Below, in pieces: positions 23,066 to 41,200 of a stretch of 64,000 nt of DNA (position 1 is the stretch's first letter; every line of letters starts with the position of its first letter). Position numbers and translations under genes: made by a program. The stretch comes from Sphagnum compactum (taxonomy: Eukaryota > Bryophyta > Sphagnopsida > Sphagnales), in contig OZ234495.1 of NCBI GenBank assembly GCA_965153455.1, positions 24,114,875 through 24,178,874 of the forward strand. Direction: 5' to 3'. Under the pieces are notes generated by a model. It did no database searches. It saw nothing but the letters and a program-made list of their open reading frames with translations, and was not told the origin of the DNA.

Positions 23066-26000
23066 TTTACACGCACAACATTACTATGTACCTAAAAATC
23101 GCAACCCAAAATTTTTTACAAGAAGAGAATTGCCCTCACAATCCAACATTTTCCAATAACAACAGAAGTTCAAAAAAATTCTGAATTTGGAGCTCTCGCC
23201 AAGGTATTCATTTCCCTCCTCAATCATCACTCTCCAAATTTTCAACTTGAACACAAACTCAAGCATATTCATTTGTGAATATAAAATGCCAATGATTGAT
23301 TAGTTCCACAAATCCCCTAGTTTCTTCATCATTTTCACCATTATCCCATATCCTACACAATTCACAAGGACCTGGCATTTTATCCTCCAACACAATGAAA
23401 ATTTGGAGATCTACAAAAACATGCCACTTAAAGCTTTCATCTATAGAAATTGTTAATCAAAAAAAAAACCAAAGAAAACAAAACATTCAATAGAAGTCGC
23501 TTAGTTTCCATTATCAGAAAAACCAAATGATTGACAATCTTTGATCTCCAATGTTGATCCTCCATTTCTTCTTGTTGTGCAACATTGGCCACTCCACACA
23601 AATGCCAAACCTTCTTAAAACCAAACACACAAACCACATCTTAGTGGCTCCATGTTGCAATGCCCTTCAATACAATTGCTCTTGTGTCATCAACAAGTCA
23701 CCCCACTTTTTGAATCAACACAAGCAAACATGGCAAAAAACACACCTTTGTGACTCCATTGACCCTTTAAGCCGTACTCCTTCACATACAAAATGCCAAA
23801 AAGGCTTAGAAAGTAACCATAACCCTAAACAACTTAAACAATCTAGAATAAAAATGTTTTGTGGTCACAATTGGTCTTTCCAAGCCGTCCACCCCCTCCC
23901 CCTCCCCTTATTTTTGCCCCTTTCTTTGTTGTCCACATAATCTTCTTTTTCCTTCTACTTTACATGTAATAACCTACCAATTTTTTCCTATTATATGTGG
24001 CTTGGTAGAAAAAAAACCATGTATATAAAAAAAGTAAAGATGGGAGCCCATCCATAAAAAGTAAATACAAGGCAGATAAAAACATAAAAACAGAGGTCAC
24101 TAAAGAACATAACAATCAAAACACCAGTAATACACAAATAAAATAGAAGATCGTAAACTAAAAGGCATCATTTGCCATAAATCAACTAATGATGGACATG
24201 CATTAATTACAATGTGTGGAAGAGATGAAGAATGCTTCCCAAACATGGCAACATGATGGAGAATCGCAATGGCATGTGCATGCTAAAGGGCTATGGACAC
24301 ATGCTACCAACAATAAGAAATAAACATCGCAAAAACAAAAAAAGATTGTTGATGACGGGCTATAAGGGCCTTGACATAAGTAGTAAAAAAAATTGAAATG
24401 AGAATGAAAACAACCATAAGTTTTTATGGCAAGGGGATGAAATCATCTCTTGACGTGCACTTTGTGCATGAATGTGTTTTTCTCTTGAACGATAATTGTT
24501 GTTGTTAAGGGGTGAAATTGCAGCCCCTATTCATTACTATCCTGCAGGGGTTAAGACCAAGGGGACAAGGTCAACACCTTATTACTCCACAGAAAGAATT
24601 ACCCTCACTAACTTACTTTACTACAACTATTCAAGTAATAAGTAAGAATGACTACAAAGAGCAAAGGAGGAAGGTAAGGATTTGATGTCCAATAACAAAC
24701 CTACCTTCTTGTAGATAGTTTAATCCAAGGAGGTAGGGGAAAAAAATAGAGAAAGGTAGCATGGGAAAGAGCAACCCCCCAAAGGTGGTTGTTTTCTAAT
24801 GGTTTACAGTACCTTTTACATTGTTGGATATTACTTTGCTAGGGTTTATAGACCTTCTACCACCACTATCCCATCTTCTCCATGTAGCACCTCAAGAGGT
24901 CTCCCTTTTGCTCTCTACCATATGTAGTTACTGTATTCCCTCCTAACTAATGTCTACTGCATGCAGTAGAACCTTTTAGTTTGCATGCAGCTATTTTCTT
25001 ATTATTTCACTTTGATTTCTACCCCCAGTACAAGTTGTTACCTTCTTGTGGGAACTAGCCACTTATTTTTCCAAAGGCTATTAAAAGGTAAAAGCACACT
25101 ATAGTGGATTTTTTTGGAAATCACAATGGTAGTTTTTTCTAAATGAGTCAAGTATTGTTGCATTGTATTCAAATCTATTTGAGAAACTTGGCAAAAGTGA
25201 AATGAAAAATTGAAATCTACATTTTAATATTTCAAACCCAAAAATAAAATAAAAAACCAAAAGGATAAATGTTCAATTCAAGGTGGGCTTTACAAAAGAT
25301 GTCACAATCCAAACTACCCCCAAAAAATTATCATTATGGACTTTTTTTCTTCTAGTGGAATTGGAAACTAAACCTATAACTTTTTACCACCACACATTGA
25401 AATACCATAACATTTAAGATGAAAAAATCAAGCAAGAAAATGTCTTTCAATTATTTTTTAATTTCAAATGAAAATGAAAATTTGTAAAATCCATTTCAAT
25501 ATCTAAATTGATTTTTTCAAGGCCCATATTTTTAGAGGTTGTGAAATAATAATAATTATGGTGCTATGAACTTGGAAATGGAAAAATATGTGAACTTCAA
25601 CATTAGTTAAATGTTTCTTTTGAAAAATCATTCGATTTGGATTATAATAATTGATTTTCATCTACCTTTTTTGGGGTGAATGTAATGTGCATTTACCCTA
25701 AAATGGTATGCCTTTTGCTTTCTATTTTAAAAGCAATGCAAACTACCATGTCAAAGGGGGCATACTTATTTGTATAATCTCCAATTGTCCTACTTTCCAC
25801 ACTTGTTAATAGAATAGAAACACAACACACGAAAAAAATTCAAGTCCTTCAACCATTTTTCATTAAAATCACACACAAAATACATACACACTTCTCCATT
25901 CCTCCCACATTTTACAAAAGTCATGAATGCCACAGAAGTCCCCCAACACCTCCTTTAATCTTCCTTCTCCACACATCACACAAGGCCCACATTGACCCCT

Positions 26001-26180
26001 AAAAAATAGGGCCCTTATCTTAATCCCTTTTTAAAAATCTCCTAAATGATTGGGTGGATTACCCCCCAACCACTTACTAACCTGGGCTATTTAATCTTGC
26101 TAGCTTTCACCCTTGGGTAAGGGGTAGTAAATATACCATTAGTAATCATTAATTATAAGAAGGCCTATGGAACTAACTAG
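23066..26180. other. Intergenic, no supported gene
   Basis: Short open stretches near 23084-23940 on both strands are interrupted and unrecognised. A 16-bp perfect palindrome CTACTGCATGCAGTAG lies at 24954-24969. The remainder is AT-rich with no visible element borders. Confidence 0.35.
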
Positions 26181-27370
26181 TCTAAATATTTCTACCTACT
26201 AACAGTTGTTACATGCGTTGTCATGGATGATGCATGTTGTACCATATGCGGGTGAGTCAAAGAGCTATATATGACAACATCTAGTAAAGTCTAAAAGTTG
26301 TCCTTAGTGATAAGAATATCAACTTGTCACCAAGTGTGGCAAAGGAAAAGGTGGGAATGTCTTTCTATGTGTGCTCCATTCTCCAAAATGGTAGTTGCAA
26401 CGGTATTATGAAAAGCATCATGGGTTGCAGTGCATTCACTCCTACGTAGGCACCGATGTAAATGGATACTAATAACATGAAAGATGTGCAACTATTGGAT
26501 GTGGCAAACCAAGGCGAGTACATAACACTATGTGAAAGTGAATTGAGGACAAATGAAATGTAAGCGTGGTAGGACAAATTAATAACCAAGCACCTACAAC
26601 TAGACTTGCACAATATAAAAAAACTTGTTTGTATGACAAATGAAAAAACATCTATTAGTAGTGTGGCAAACTTATTCACGTAAGCAATCCATCAAAGAAG
26701 CCTATAAATGAAGATACGATTGTATCACAATACTTTCAAAGGGGGGGACTTAAAAGCGAAGAACCTGAGGTAGTAAAGTTCGACTATCCTATAGTGTTGA
26801 CTAGAAGGGGAAAATGCCAATATTGACATGTGCCATTATATCGAAAAGAATGGGGTGATCATCTCACTGGAAACAAGTGATGAATGCAAAAGCGATCAAA
26901 GCCCAACATCCCAAGAAGGTAGGGGAAACAAGTTGAACCATTGAACGGAGGCCAAACCCCCTTGAAGAAGCAAGTAAAGTGACCCGTCGATGAGCTAAAT
27001 GACTCACCATGATGTTAAAAGATCCCACACCCAATAGCCTTTCCAATGTATTCATGGTATGGGAATCAAATTCAACATAATGCTGCAACATACTTGGAGA
27101 CGAGAATACCATATGCAATAAATAGCCCAAGCACCAAGCATAGCAAAACGAAAAAATCTCAAAAGTTGCCTACAAATTTGCAAACATGAGGAGGTTAACT
27201 ATAGTGTTGAAATCTTTTTGAAGTGCCTTTACGACAAAGGACTTCACAAATGACATAGAACCCATTAGTGTAAATAAAATGTGTGGGCTCTTGCAAAGGA
27301 GGTAGGTTGAAAGGGCTCTATGAGTCACAAAGACAATTTCTTTTCTTATATAGACTTTCATATGAAAATC
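26180..27370 (-). pseudogene. Retroelement fossil: region downstream of a non-LTR reverse transcriptase
   Basis: Broken - strand frames give, in order, 'DFNTIVNLL', 'NTLERLLGVGSFN', 'SHLAHRRVTLLASSRGFGLRSM', 'FLGCWALIA' and further on 'QVDILITKDNF', 'TLLDVVI' and 'MVQHASSMTTH'. The GFGLRSM...FLGCWALIA order resembles the part following the reverse transcriptase in a group of plant non-LTR-like elements. Several stops (for example just before QVDILITK) show that it is dead. No reverse transcriptase domain was found upstream, so the copy is truncated. Assignment is by recalled motif resemblance only. Confidence 0.4.
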
Positions 27371-28038
27371 TGGTCATTTAACACAAAATACGAAATCTTT
27401 CAATGCCCTTAAAACCTTTGCAAGCAAATTCAACATATTTCAGATCTTCCAAAAATGTTTCCATTACTTTCTTTGTACAAGCTTAGAAATATGCCAATTT
27501 ACAAGTAGGTGGTAGAGGAAGAATGCAAGGGATAGTTTCTTGGGCAAGATAACACTGTATAAGATATACCCATATATATGTATTTACTAAACATATACTA
27601 AAATATACACACAATACACCAACTTTTAAATAAATTTTAGATGGCAGTCTTTCAAAGCCTGAAGAATCACAATCAAAACTAACACATGGTTCCAATAAGT
27701 ATTCTTCTACATCTCCTACTGCTCAATCATGGTAATCACCTCAAGTAAATTAGACCCCAATTGATGATCCCGCAGATCACATGCGTACTAAAAAGACGGT
27801 TTTTGCTAGCTTGAAACTGACCTTCAAATGGTGTATGTTTTGGAGAACAAGTGTTGTGGTTGTAAACCAGAACTTCCGTGCACCCAAAAACCTCAGATTC
27901 TTCATCCTCTGCTTTCTGTTTTTTCCTTTTTTCTTTTTTGGTAGCATGGGTCTAGCACTTGGCCAATCTGCCAAGCCTTTAATAAAGCAAAAATGACAGT
28001 TTTTTTTTGCCAGAAATGGTCGTTGGGTTTTGAATACT
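27371..28038 (-). other. 3'UTR and downstream flank of the CIPK gene
   Basis: No coding block is visible after the CIPK stop at 28039. The transcript end should lie here, but no single poly(A) signal stands out. Confidence 0.4.
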
Positions 28039-32881
<4,843 letters not shown>

Positions 32882-35203
32882 TTTTGTTGTGCCAACAAGT
32901 ACTTAGATGTTACTTTGACCTTTCTTAAGAGTGCAATTGTTTCATGTGCTCTCTCTTTCCTGGAGATTCGGTAGGTCAAACCTGCAAAGGCCACAAGCAG
33001 TGCACAAACTGATGTTAGACCCCTGTACGATTAGATGTTGCACTACTCAATGGAAGTCATCAAGTGCTTTTGTCATTGAAATATAATGTGCAGAAGGAAC
33101 CATACACAAACCCTGAAAATACTTCATCCAGAAAGAGTAAGTTACAAAGCCATTTGAGTAGCAAACACAATGGGTACACTTCACCCCCTATATACATCAT
33201 GTGTCCTAGTGCAAGCCATATCAGCAAGATAGCTTTGAATACTGGTAAACAAACTGTCATAGGTCTGCACAGAGTTCAGGACTCATGATGAAAGTGTTAT
33301 ACGAACCCAGAATATAGAAAAAGACTAACTTTGTGAATGAAAACGTAGACTAAATGGGAACTTCAATTGTCGTAAAACACAATAGTCTGTCGTTGCAGAA
33401 ATAATTGACTAATATAACACAGACTATTGAAGGGAAGTAGTGCTCAGACTACTGACAACTAGCAGTCAGCAACAGTACACACTGGGTATCCATCCACTAG
33501 ATTAATCCAGAGTAGTGGATACCTGTACTGGCATTGAGGAGCAAGGTGTATCCGAATTGCAATCTGGAAGAAAAAAGTTTGCACTGTAGGAAAGACTTGA
33601 TTCCAGGAATGAGCAAACAACAAACCCTGCTCTTACGGGTACTGATACTTGAGGGCACAAGCTGGCTATATGATACAGAATTTCAGGCAGAATCAACACT
33701 ATAATTTCCTGGGCACAGTAATTTTGTTGCCAGTGACCTTGTGATGCAACCACCAGATAGAATCATCACAGAAGCAGTGCAAGCTCCAGCAGCATAGTTG
33801 TATCTATCTATACAGGGCTTTCTATCAAGTTATTCTCATCTGTCTGCAGTAGAAATGCTTTGCAATCCTTTTTGATAGCTGTAATGGCCCCCTTGTTCCA
33901 TCTGTGCAAATATCAATCCCTTGTGTGTTCCAACCAAAACAAGGTTCAAAAAGCTACAGAGATTGGAGGAACTTGAAAGGAGAAGAAGAAGGGTGGCGAG
34001 TCCCTCAACCTGCTGCTGCTGCTGTTCCTGTGTCTTCACTCATGCTGTCTGGGAGCTTTTGCGGCTCTTGCGTACGGGGTTCCCTCCTCCAACGCTCATT
34101 GCGGGGAACTGATCCAGAAATCGCTCCAGCCCGCCTACTTAGCTAGCTAGCACACCACGAGAGAGAGAAACAAAAAAAGAGGCCGTTATTATAAGGGTAA
34201 AAAAAAAGACGCAAGATTCTGAGCACTTCAGTCAGCTGCAATCTCCCGGCGTCGTCGGCCATGCAAGAGCAAGAGGAGCAGCGGGCGGAAGGACAGTGGA
34301 CGCCACAAGACAAGGAGCGCACGAGACGATCACAAATGAATTGCAATTCTCAATACCAGAACGGCAAAGACCGAACCACAAAAGAATGACGGCAGCAGTG
34401 AAGCTCCAACGATCGAGAGAGTTCTAAATCTTTCTCAGTTTCGTAACCAAATCCGCAACACATGATACTTAGAAAGAAACCCAGACAGAGAGAAGGCGCA
34501 AAAGGTAGTCAGAAACAAAGGAGTCAAGACAAGGAAACTAGAGATTGATCCCAAGGGAGAGAAAGAAGGAAAGGCGGCTGGGAGAAAGAAAAAGGAGAGC
34601 GAAGTCCAATACAAAAATCAGTTACTCCAAGCTACCACGATTTTTGTTGTTCGCACAACAAAAACAAAACGAAGGCCACCGCCGTCACAACACAAAGAGA
34701 AGGAACCGACACCGACCGTTGCAGGTGGAGGAGATGGATTCAAAGCTCGAAGATGAAAGGAAAAATGCGAAGAACAAAAGAAAGAAAAAGGAAAAACCTG
34801 AACTGAAGAAGACAGATTTTCCAGTGCTCTGCAACAACAACATACCTTGCTTTTCTTCGCAAGAATAGGCAGTCGGAGCCGCAGATATGCACCGTGTTGA
34901 CGAATTCCAGGAGCAAAATATTCCGCAGCAGCAAAATCGACAAAACGAAAATGCAACAGAATGCCAAAGAGATGAAACTGTGAAATTTTCAGATAGCGAA
35001 AAGCGGACATGAGCAACCGACCGCGACGCCGCAAGAATCTCTCCCTCACCACCGCAGCAGCTACAAAGTGCAAAGAGCAACAACACAACCGCAGCAGCAG
35101 CAGGGGAAAAACAGACACACACACACATTAGCTAGAGACAACTCTAGCTTCGGTTTAGCTTCGGCAAGCTTGCAACCAGCATCGGAAAATGCGCTTCACA
35201 GGG
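32882..35203 (-). other. 5'UTR of the CIPK gene with a leader intron of about 1.9 kb
   Basis: Upstream of the ATG on the - strand an acceptor ('ggcctttgcag') gives a 5'UTR exon at 32882-32981. A donor AAG|GTATGTTG lies at 34846/34845, so the first exon would run from the start near 35203 to 34846 and the intron from 34845 to 32982. Long leader introns are common in plant signalling genes and can raise expression. The stretch 33930-34540 inside the intron is GC-richer than its surroundings and might hold an alternative first exon. Short open frames here are not supported as genes. Confidence 0.5.
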
Positions 35204-35230
35204 GGAAAGGCTCGGTCAAGTGGGCTTCCA

Positions 35231-35240
35231 CTATTTATAG
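35231..35240 (-). promoter_or_regulatory. TATA box of the CIPK gene
   Basis: On the - strand the sequence is CTATAAATAG, a canonical plant TATA box, set in pyrimidine/GA-rich promoter sequence. Initiation would be expected about 30 nt downstream, near 35203. A CCAAT element lies further upstream at about 35396-35400. Confidence 0.7.
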
Positions 35241-35259
35241 CTCTCTCTCCTTCCTTTAG

Positions 35260-36536
35260 GTTCGAACAGAACCGAGAGTGTGAGGTTCGGAATCTCCGAG
35301 GCTTCCAACCGCCGAATTTTTAGCCGGGAAGCTCGCGAACGTGTGAACGCGCAAATTTTTTATTATTTCCCTTTAGAGTAAACGTGCAAAAAGTGGCCAA
35401 TCAGAGCCCTGGTTAAATTTCTTTCAATATTACTTTTCCTTCATCCTCTCTTTTTTGACTTGTGATAATCAGGGCTTTTTTTTCTTTCAAAAGTTGTGAT
35501 ATAAAAACTTTGGCTAATTTTTCCACCCCCAAAACAAAACAAAAGCAAAAGTAGTCGAATTTACACTAAAAAAAATCTTTATGGCAAACTTTTCCTCAAT
35601 TTTTAAAAAAAAAATAGTGTTCTATAAATTCTTCCCTTTTTTCCCTCAAAAAATCACCCCAAAAAAATCCAAAAAATCTAAAATTCACCATATTTCTAAA
35701 CACATTGCTCAAAAGTAGCCAGGATATAAAATGATTTTAATAAATTTCTACTTTCATAGCTGGTCTATAGCCAAATATGGCTAAATCTCCTTGTCCGATC
35801 ACCAATGTGGCAACATCACAAAATTGAAGAAAAAAAAAAAAAAAAAAAACATTGATGTCCTGTTGAGAATTTGTTACTCCATTGCTCTAAATGAATGACA
35901 TTTTTTGTAATGAATGTTATGTTTATTTTGGCAATTAATCAAAATAAAATACCAAAAAAGGGGTCATGTTTAGTAATTCTATGCAGCATGCCATTATTCT
36001 AATTGGCTGAAAATTTGATTTTTTCCTTAAATGAAATCCTCAAAATTAATGAGTTATTTGGGCATGTGGGATATAGTGTTGGGGAACATTGTCAAATATT
36101 GGATGAAATGATAATTAATTCAAGTGATTCTCTGTAGGTACCCACGCAATTTTAGATGAATGCTTGACCTTGTAAGCTTATGATCAATGTATTTTATTTT
36201 TTAAGGTTTAATTTTTTTATAAATAATAATAATAAATAATAATAATAAAGCCTTGAGTGGTTCCCAACAGTTGTAGTGAAGAAATGGCCATCTTTTTTTC
36301 AACTAAAAAGTAAAATAACAACACATGTCAAAAATGAAAGTAATCCTTAAACTAATTAATGACAAAGGAGACCTAGCCATGCATAAATGTTGAAATATAA
36401 AGGGATGAAACTTTGTTGAAAGTTAATCCATTTAATTTGATAATTTCTTGGGATTTTCTTTAACAGAACAAAAAAGGACCAAATTCATGAAATTTTGTAT
36501 TTTGTGAAAAAACGGGGAAGTTATGATAGTCGGGGT
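35260..36536. other. Upstream flank of CIPK, then AT-rich intergenic DNA
   Basis: GC-richer promoter sequence reaches to about 35370. It contains the near-palindrome 'gcgaacgtgtgaacgcgc' at 35335-35352. Beyond it the sequence is AT-rich with a poly(A) run at about 35828-35849 and no supported gene. Confidence 0.4.
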
Positions 36537-36539
36537 TTA

Positions 36540-37060
36540 GAGCATCCCCATTCACACTTACAGTAATACCTTGGCCATTTCAACACATGTCTGTCGAAGA
36601 ATTAATTAATTTTGAAATTTTCATTTCCAACAAATGAAATATTCCTTAATATTCACTATTATCCTTCATGATATTTTTCGATTCGGAAGAAATAATTTTT
36701 GAAATTTTCAACAATTCGAAAAATAATATAATTAGTGTCGAATCGGCCCCTTAAGGTACTAAGTTAGTATGTGACCCTGCAAAAAATATTTCTCACATCC
36801 AAGTTTAGTTATTTACTTTTTTGCAACCCCAACCGTAAAACTGAAACTGCACATATGTGGGAAGTACTAATAGCAAACCACATGGACCAATCATCATGTT
36901 TGGCCAATCAAAAACAAGGAGCAGCGATCAGATCATATCTATTACACTCTTCTCTAGCAAGTGTATAGGTTTGCTGGGCCTTTTACCAGCCTCTGCAAAC
37001 TCAGCACATATGCAGGAGCAAAACAATTTTGCTTGAGGCAAACTGGCATATTTCGACGGG
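36540..37060. mobile_element. Truncated, disrupted copy of the TTA-flanked MITE
   Basis: The left end TTA-GAGCATCCCCATTC is at 36537-36553. The body 'aaatatttctcacatccaag' to 'ttttaccagcctctgcaaact' lies at about 36780-37005 and closely matches 10900-11130. About 210 bp of unrelated sequence separates end and body, and the right end is missing after about 37060. Confidence 0.6.
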
Positions 37061-37260
37061 AGCCGAAAAAAACCAACTACTTGGGTTATCCACTTTGCGT
37101 CTCACAATTCAAGCTAGTTTTGCACCACTTGTTTACTAACAAATTGAAAAATCCAAGCTGAACAATTTATGCACAATAATTGCCTACAATTACAATGTTT
37201 GTGTATCGAATGTAAGTGTTCCAAAAACTAGCTAAACATTGTTGGTGATACAAACATTTG

Positions 37261-37797
37261 TTATGGTAGACATGTCAAGAAATGTACATAACCGAACATC
37301 CAAAGCTTCTTGAGCTTCTCATTCGTCCTCCACTCAGTGTTCATGAAGCATAACCTCTTTACCCTTCCTTGTGAAGCATGCATGCATGCATCATCTAGAT
37401 AGTACATTGGAAATGAGTTTTCATCCATGGAGAAGAGGGTCACATACCTTTTCATCCATCAATAGGAAGGTTATGCTCACACTCTTGAGCTTTGCTATTT
37501 GGTCAATTGAAATATTTTTAGGTTAGTTGTCAAGCACAAACGTTTGGCCAATGTAGGATCCTACCTCAATTCTTCTAATAAGCCTATATTGGACAAGAAT
37601 GAAGAGTTGTAACCAAAAGCACATTCTCAAGTCAAAAATGGGCGCCCCCATGTGGGGTAGGTGATTCTTTCTTTGGGCCCTACATGTCACATTGTGTCCT
37701 CAAAACCACTCACACTAAGATTATCCAAAGTAATATACCTTTGGCAAATTCCAAAGGACCTTGAGAAGTCCCTTTGAATAGAGGAGTCAAATTGGAT
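37261..37797. other. Intergenic, no supported gene
   Basis: A short - strand frame at 37261-37455 is unrecognised. A GCAT run (catgcatgcatgcat) occurs at about 37378-37392. Confidence 0.35.
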
Positions 37798-37821
37798 GGG
37801 TTTAGGGTTTAGGGTTTAGGG
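37798..37821 (+). repeat. Interstitial telomere-like repeat (TTTAGGG)3
   Basis: Three perfect tandem copies of the plant telomere unit, preceded by GGG. Too short for a functional telomere; probably a telobox cluster or repair relic. Confidence 0.85.
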
Positions 37822-40559
37822 TGCTTCAATATTTTGAGGGATGGATTCATTGCCGACAAAAGTCACCAAGTTCTTCCATCACAATGAATTAAATAGTTGC
37901 TCTTTGGTAAAAGCAAGCTATGGAGGAAGTGTTTTATTTTTGGGAGCCAATTTTCTCTTTTTTTTTCAACAAAAAAATCTGGGAAATTTTGGAGAAATGT
38001 GTTTTTTTAGTGTAATTTCAACCAATTTTGCTATTTTGAGGCCAAATTTTGCCAAATTTTGACATCAGAAATACAGAAATACAAATTTTTAAATTTTAAA
38101 TTTAAAAAAAGCCACTCTATAGAGGACCTATATAAAACCTTTCAAGTGGAAAAAACTTTATTTTCACATAGATGGGGAATAAAATAATGTATCCGTCTTG
38201 AATAATTAATTCGGTCGGCATTTAACCAATTTATGTGGAAAACTAATTTGTATTAAAAAAATTATAATATGACTTTTCCAATCTCTTGATGCTTGAATTT
38301 TTAAGATCTCAACAGCCATATTTGAAACATGGATGATACATGTGATTTCGAAAAAGAAGATTAAATTGGATTCTAATTACATGCCTTCTTTAAACTTCTT
38401 AAATATTTTCCAGATCCCTTTTTTAATTTCCCAGTCATTCCACTCAAAGTTGAAGCCTAACAAATCCTCGCCACATTTAAACTCAAAAGTATTACTTAGA
38501 TTGGCAAAGTTTGTAAACTTGCCAGTTTTAAATGATTGGAACATTCAAATGGAATCAATTGTTCATGTGGTTATTAAAAATATCTATGTGAATATTTACT
38601 TGTTTTGTTGTATTGTCAAAATTGGCCATTAGACATCTAGGTTGTGAAATTTGAGCTAGAATTTGAATATCGAAATTATTAAAATTTCATTAAAATTTCA
38701 AAACCATTTTGATTGAAAATTGTCGAACCCCCAAAATTCATTAGAACCTAAATTATTTCATAAGCTAATATAAGTTAACTCTAATTCTAGTTGGATGCAA
38801 AATTCTAAAATAAAAGAACTTGAAAGGGCTCAAATTTGTAGATCCAAATTAATTGATTCTGTAATTTTCAAACATTAAAAATAAATTTACATTCACATAA
38901 AAACCAATGATGGTTGGGTATCCAATTGGGTGGGTAAGAATTGTTGATTTTGGTTTCCAAATAAAATGAACTAGGCCTTAACACCTTTGCAAGTTGAAAA
39001 AATAGATTTAGATCTTGAACTTACACAACATTCACTTTTAAGATCCAATGTTGGATCCATACCTAGAGAATTGTCATCTTTGCAAAGTTGAAATGCCCAC
39101 CTTCACTTCAACCTTTTTCATAGAATTTTGGGCTCAAATAATATTTCTAGGTTTAGGGCACAAGATTTATTTCTTCCCATTTGGCCATCACTATTGATCA
39201 TTTCAGCCAAGATTTCTTTTTTTTCTTTTTGTCACATCAAGCTTTCTTCTATCTATTTTTTGCATTCTTCTTCTCCTTCATTGTGCTTTAGTTGATCCAT
39301 TGCTCGAAGCATTTTTTTCTCATGCTTGAGGTTGTTTGTTGCTTGCAATGAACTCTAAATGAAGGCCAAAGACAAAAAGCTTGAGCTAGAGGTTGATGCT
39401 TAAAGTTGGAGGTTGTTGCGATTCCCAATTGCCACATTTTTTCATCTTTCATTAACGAACATTTTTGAGGTGCTTTGGTTGTGTTTTGAAGTTGCAAGTT
39501 TTGTTTTGAAAACTTTTATGCATTCTTTTTATCCAATGTGCTTTGGAGAATTGTTGCTTTCTTACCTTTGTGAACCTTTATTGCTTGTTACAAATTTTGA
39601 ACAAGTTCAAAGGTTTTTGTTCACGATTGTTTCATCTTTTTAGTCATATGCCACACAATTTGGAAATGTTGAACTTTGAGTCAAGGCTTTGAAGGTGCAC
39701 TTGCTATCTTTTCTTTCTTGTTTTCAAATAACATGATTTTGGGATGAAGTTTTCAAGGTAGGTTTCACGTACCAAAACTTATCATTCCAAAACATTCATC
39801 ATCTTGAAGTTTGAAAATGTCACTTGTTGCTTCCAAATATTTAAAAATATGTTTTGGTTGTTCCTTGTCAATTGTGTGCTTGCGTGCAAAAAAGAGTAAA
39901 TTATAGTATCAACAAGTGCCATTCCTTGCCTCATGAACCCAATTTTTTTGTTTGATAATGAAGAGGGAATGAATTTGCATCTAAAATTCAAGTCGGTTAT
40001 TGGTTCATAAGAGTTCCATTTTAGTTACTCATTCTGCTATAGTCATTGTTGTTGTTGCCGTTCTAGCTTGCATGTCTTGCTTCTCCTTCCTTCTTGTTTC
40101 TTTAATTTGTTTTGTCGTCTCCCTATCCATTACCTTTTGCCACATCATGGTCAAGTATTTTTCTAAAGTTACAACATGATTCCACGAAAAAATCAACTAA
40201 CAATTTTCTTCCATTGATCCTTCTTGCAAGGAGATATGGTAATGACAACAAGTTGTTGCCTACCAATGCTTCTTGAACTTTTGGGATTGCATTTTACTCC
40301 CACATCTGCAAAAGATTGTTTCAAGGTTTCTACCATATTTTCTATTAGAGAGATGGATTCAAGGTTAGTGATTGTAGAAACTATAGGCATGTCCACATAA
40401 TACCTAAGCTAATCTTGAGCCACATTATTAGGTATAGATTCATGAGTTGTAGGTTCAACAGTTGAAACTATGTTGATTAGCTCTGTTGTAACATTATATT
40501 CTACCCATTCCATCTCCCCATCCTCCTCTTAATTTGATTGATAATCATCATTTTACTCT
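37822..40559. other. Intergenic, AT-rich, no supported gene
   Basis: Open frames near 38333-38632 and 39288-39497 are unrecognised. A - strand stretch at about 39780-40400 is readable in pieces and may be a decayed flank of the transposase fossil that follows. Confidence 0.35.
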
Positions 40560-41200
40560 TTTTCAGTTTGATTGACTATTGTGTATAAACTACTAAGCCT
40601 TGTTCTCTCATCCATGGCTTTAAGGTCTAGTGGCCAAATCTTTATACTTTTGAACTATGAGTGGATATTTTTTATTGAAAGTGTTTGGTTTAATGTTTTG
40701 TCCACCCATCCTACAAAAACTATCTTGATTAGCGCAGTGTAGTTCCTATTGATCATTGTTGTGTCTCTTTCCTTTCTGAAAGCAATCTTGAAAGGTTTGA
40801 AGCAAGCTATGTCCGAAGGTTGTAGTGCATGGGAGTATGTGAAGGTAAGATACCCATATTTAACTCGAATGTTTGTGCTTGCTCAATTGCTTCAAGTGTG
40901 ACATGGGATCCATGGCCATCCAAGATGAGCAAATTACACCCCATATTGACCTCTTGAAAAAAAAAAGGAATTAAAAAAAAAGAAATGTTGTCATCCTTGC
41001 TTTTGACTACATAGCCATACATGTCCCTAGTTTGCAGGATTGAATGTAGTCATTTCGTATCCTCTCTCCTTTGAAAATGTACAACACTGGCAATGTTGTC
41101 CTTGCTACATTAACAACATAGTTAATAATTAACCATTCCCTAGACTTGGGAATGGTGTTATACACTTGTTGAGAACCTTGTTTTGCCAAAACCCTAGCTC
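40560..41200 (-). pseudogene. pogo/Tigger-type (DDE_1) transposase fossil
   Basis: On the - strand the frame reads 'SREWLIINYVVN' and 'TTLPVLYIFKGERIRNDYI' (41189-41040), then 'LLILDGHGSHVTLEAIEQA' with the catalytic DGHGSH motif (about 40850-40930), 'PSHTP', 'FKIAFRKERDTTMINRNY', 'GWVDKTLNQTLS' and 'IWPLDLKAMDERTR' (to about 40590). This order is that of DDE_1 transposases of the pogo/Tigger superfamily. Frameshifts (for example after PSHTP) and a stop before 'FKSIKIWPL' show that it is inactive. The N-terminal DNA-binding domain and termini were not found. Confidence 0.7.

Noticed and set aside
34618-35128. Long overlapping - strand frames of 147 and 168 codons upstream of CIPK
   Set aside because: They lie in the CIPK first leader exon and intron, overlap in different frames, and consist of low-complexity CAG/GCA-derived residues (strings of Cys, Leu, Ala).
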